A stretch of DNA of 23,415 bases. Source: a virus. Position numbers and translations under genes: made by a program. Location: the IMG/VR virus record IMGVR_UViG_3300018080_001866, positions 1 to 23,415 of that record; one strand, written 5' to 3'. Shown piece by piece: positions 23,057 through 23,415 of this stretch (positions are counted from its first letter, which is position 1; each line of letters starts with the position of its first letter). Below the pieces are notes generated by a model that was not told where the DNA came from, did no database searches, and saw only the letters and a program-made list of their open reading frames with translations.

Positions 23057-23407
23057 CTATATAATTGCGACTTCGAATAATCCCCTGATTTTATTATATA
23101 CCTGTTCACTTTGTTTCTCGATAAATTCATGATGCCCTGAGAATAAGAATAACCACATTCTATTTAGCAGGATATGTCCCCCAGGTTTCTGTATATGTGT
23201 ATGTATGAAACACTTGATTGGATAATTACGGAATCGAAAGAACCATCTATATTGGGAGAATGCGTCTGCATCCATGATATTAGGTTCTCCCAGAATATTA
23301 ACAATTTCGTGATACCCAATATTGTCGATTAGAATTGATCTGGATAGTGATTTTTTCCAATGTGAGGTTGCGACATATTCGTCTGCATCAATTAGAATTA
23401 ACCCCAT
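23057..23407 (-). CDS. FG-motif array member K
   Basis: A 116-residue member with MGLILIDADEYVA at the N-terminus, then NIGYHEIVNILGEP, YRWFFRFRNYPIKCFIH and HILLNRMWLFLFSG. It ends eight bases before member J. Its start is only eight bases from the right edge of the window, so the SD is not visible and the array may continue beyond. Confidence 0.75.
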   Translation of the reverse strand: MGLILIDADEYVATSHWKKSLSRSILIDNIGYHEIVNILGEPNIMDADAFSQYRWFFRFRNYPIKCFIHTHIQKPGGHILLNRMWLFLFSGHHEFIEKQSEQVYNKIRGLFEVAII

Positions 23408-23415
23408 ACATTATC

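Noticed and set aside
18316-23407. Array read as a CRISPR or DNA repeat region
   Set aside because: The repetition is at protein level in genes of varying length; no regular short DNA repeat with spacers is present anywhere in the window.

Overview
The window looks like part of the genome of a large tailed double-stranded DNA bacteriophage (Caudoviricetes). The evidence is a T4-type large terminase, a tape measure protein of more than 2,000 residues, a probable tail/baseplate hub protein, two bacterial-type tRNA genes with encoded CCA ends, an HNH homing endonuclease, and dense packing of small, mostly unknown genes with strong Shine-Dalgarno (SD) sites and ATGA or TAATG overlaps. The sequence is A+T-rich. 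The host cannot be named from the sequence. Almost everything is read leftward (minus strand); only one short island at about 8.9-9.5 kb is read rightward.

Layout in the minus-strand direction of reading. Positions 23407 to 18316: an array of eleven related small genes (labelled A-K here from left to right) sharing a YHT-x3-N-hydrophobic-FG-[ED] motif, a W-x-F motif and a late 'LL/LN-x2-W' motif. A ClpP-type serine protease gene and a Cys-rich zinc-finger gene are embedded in it. Two members, B and H, are broken or shifted in frame at six-base homopolymers. Positions 18350 to 11525: unknown genes, including a G+C-rich 362-residue protein, a T-rich-linker protein, an HNH endonuclease whose stop codon lies inside a tRNA-Pro gene, tRNA-Asp, a DnaJ-like CxxCxGxG protein, a small protein with motifs like the palm of family B DNA polymerases, a SAM-methyltransferase-like protein, a 57-residue zinc ribbon, a small membrane protein and a DUF932-like protein.

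Positions 11523 to 9563: a 208-residue unknown, a strong intrinsic terminator and the probable tail hub gene. Positions 8925-9474 hold two small rightward genes, the first a zinc ribbon, behind a structured leader. Positions 8687 to 1: terL, a gene with an HEGMH metalloprotease-like motif, and the tape measure gene, which runs off the left edge.

The left third is a packaging and tail module. The middle probably holds accessory, translation-support and host-interaction genes. The right 5 kb is an expanded paralogous family of unknown function and is the most unusual part of the window. A motif containing TTAGAACAAAATA lies 34-36 bases upstream of two leftward start codons and may be a phage promoter or operator element.
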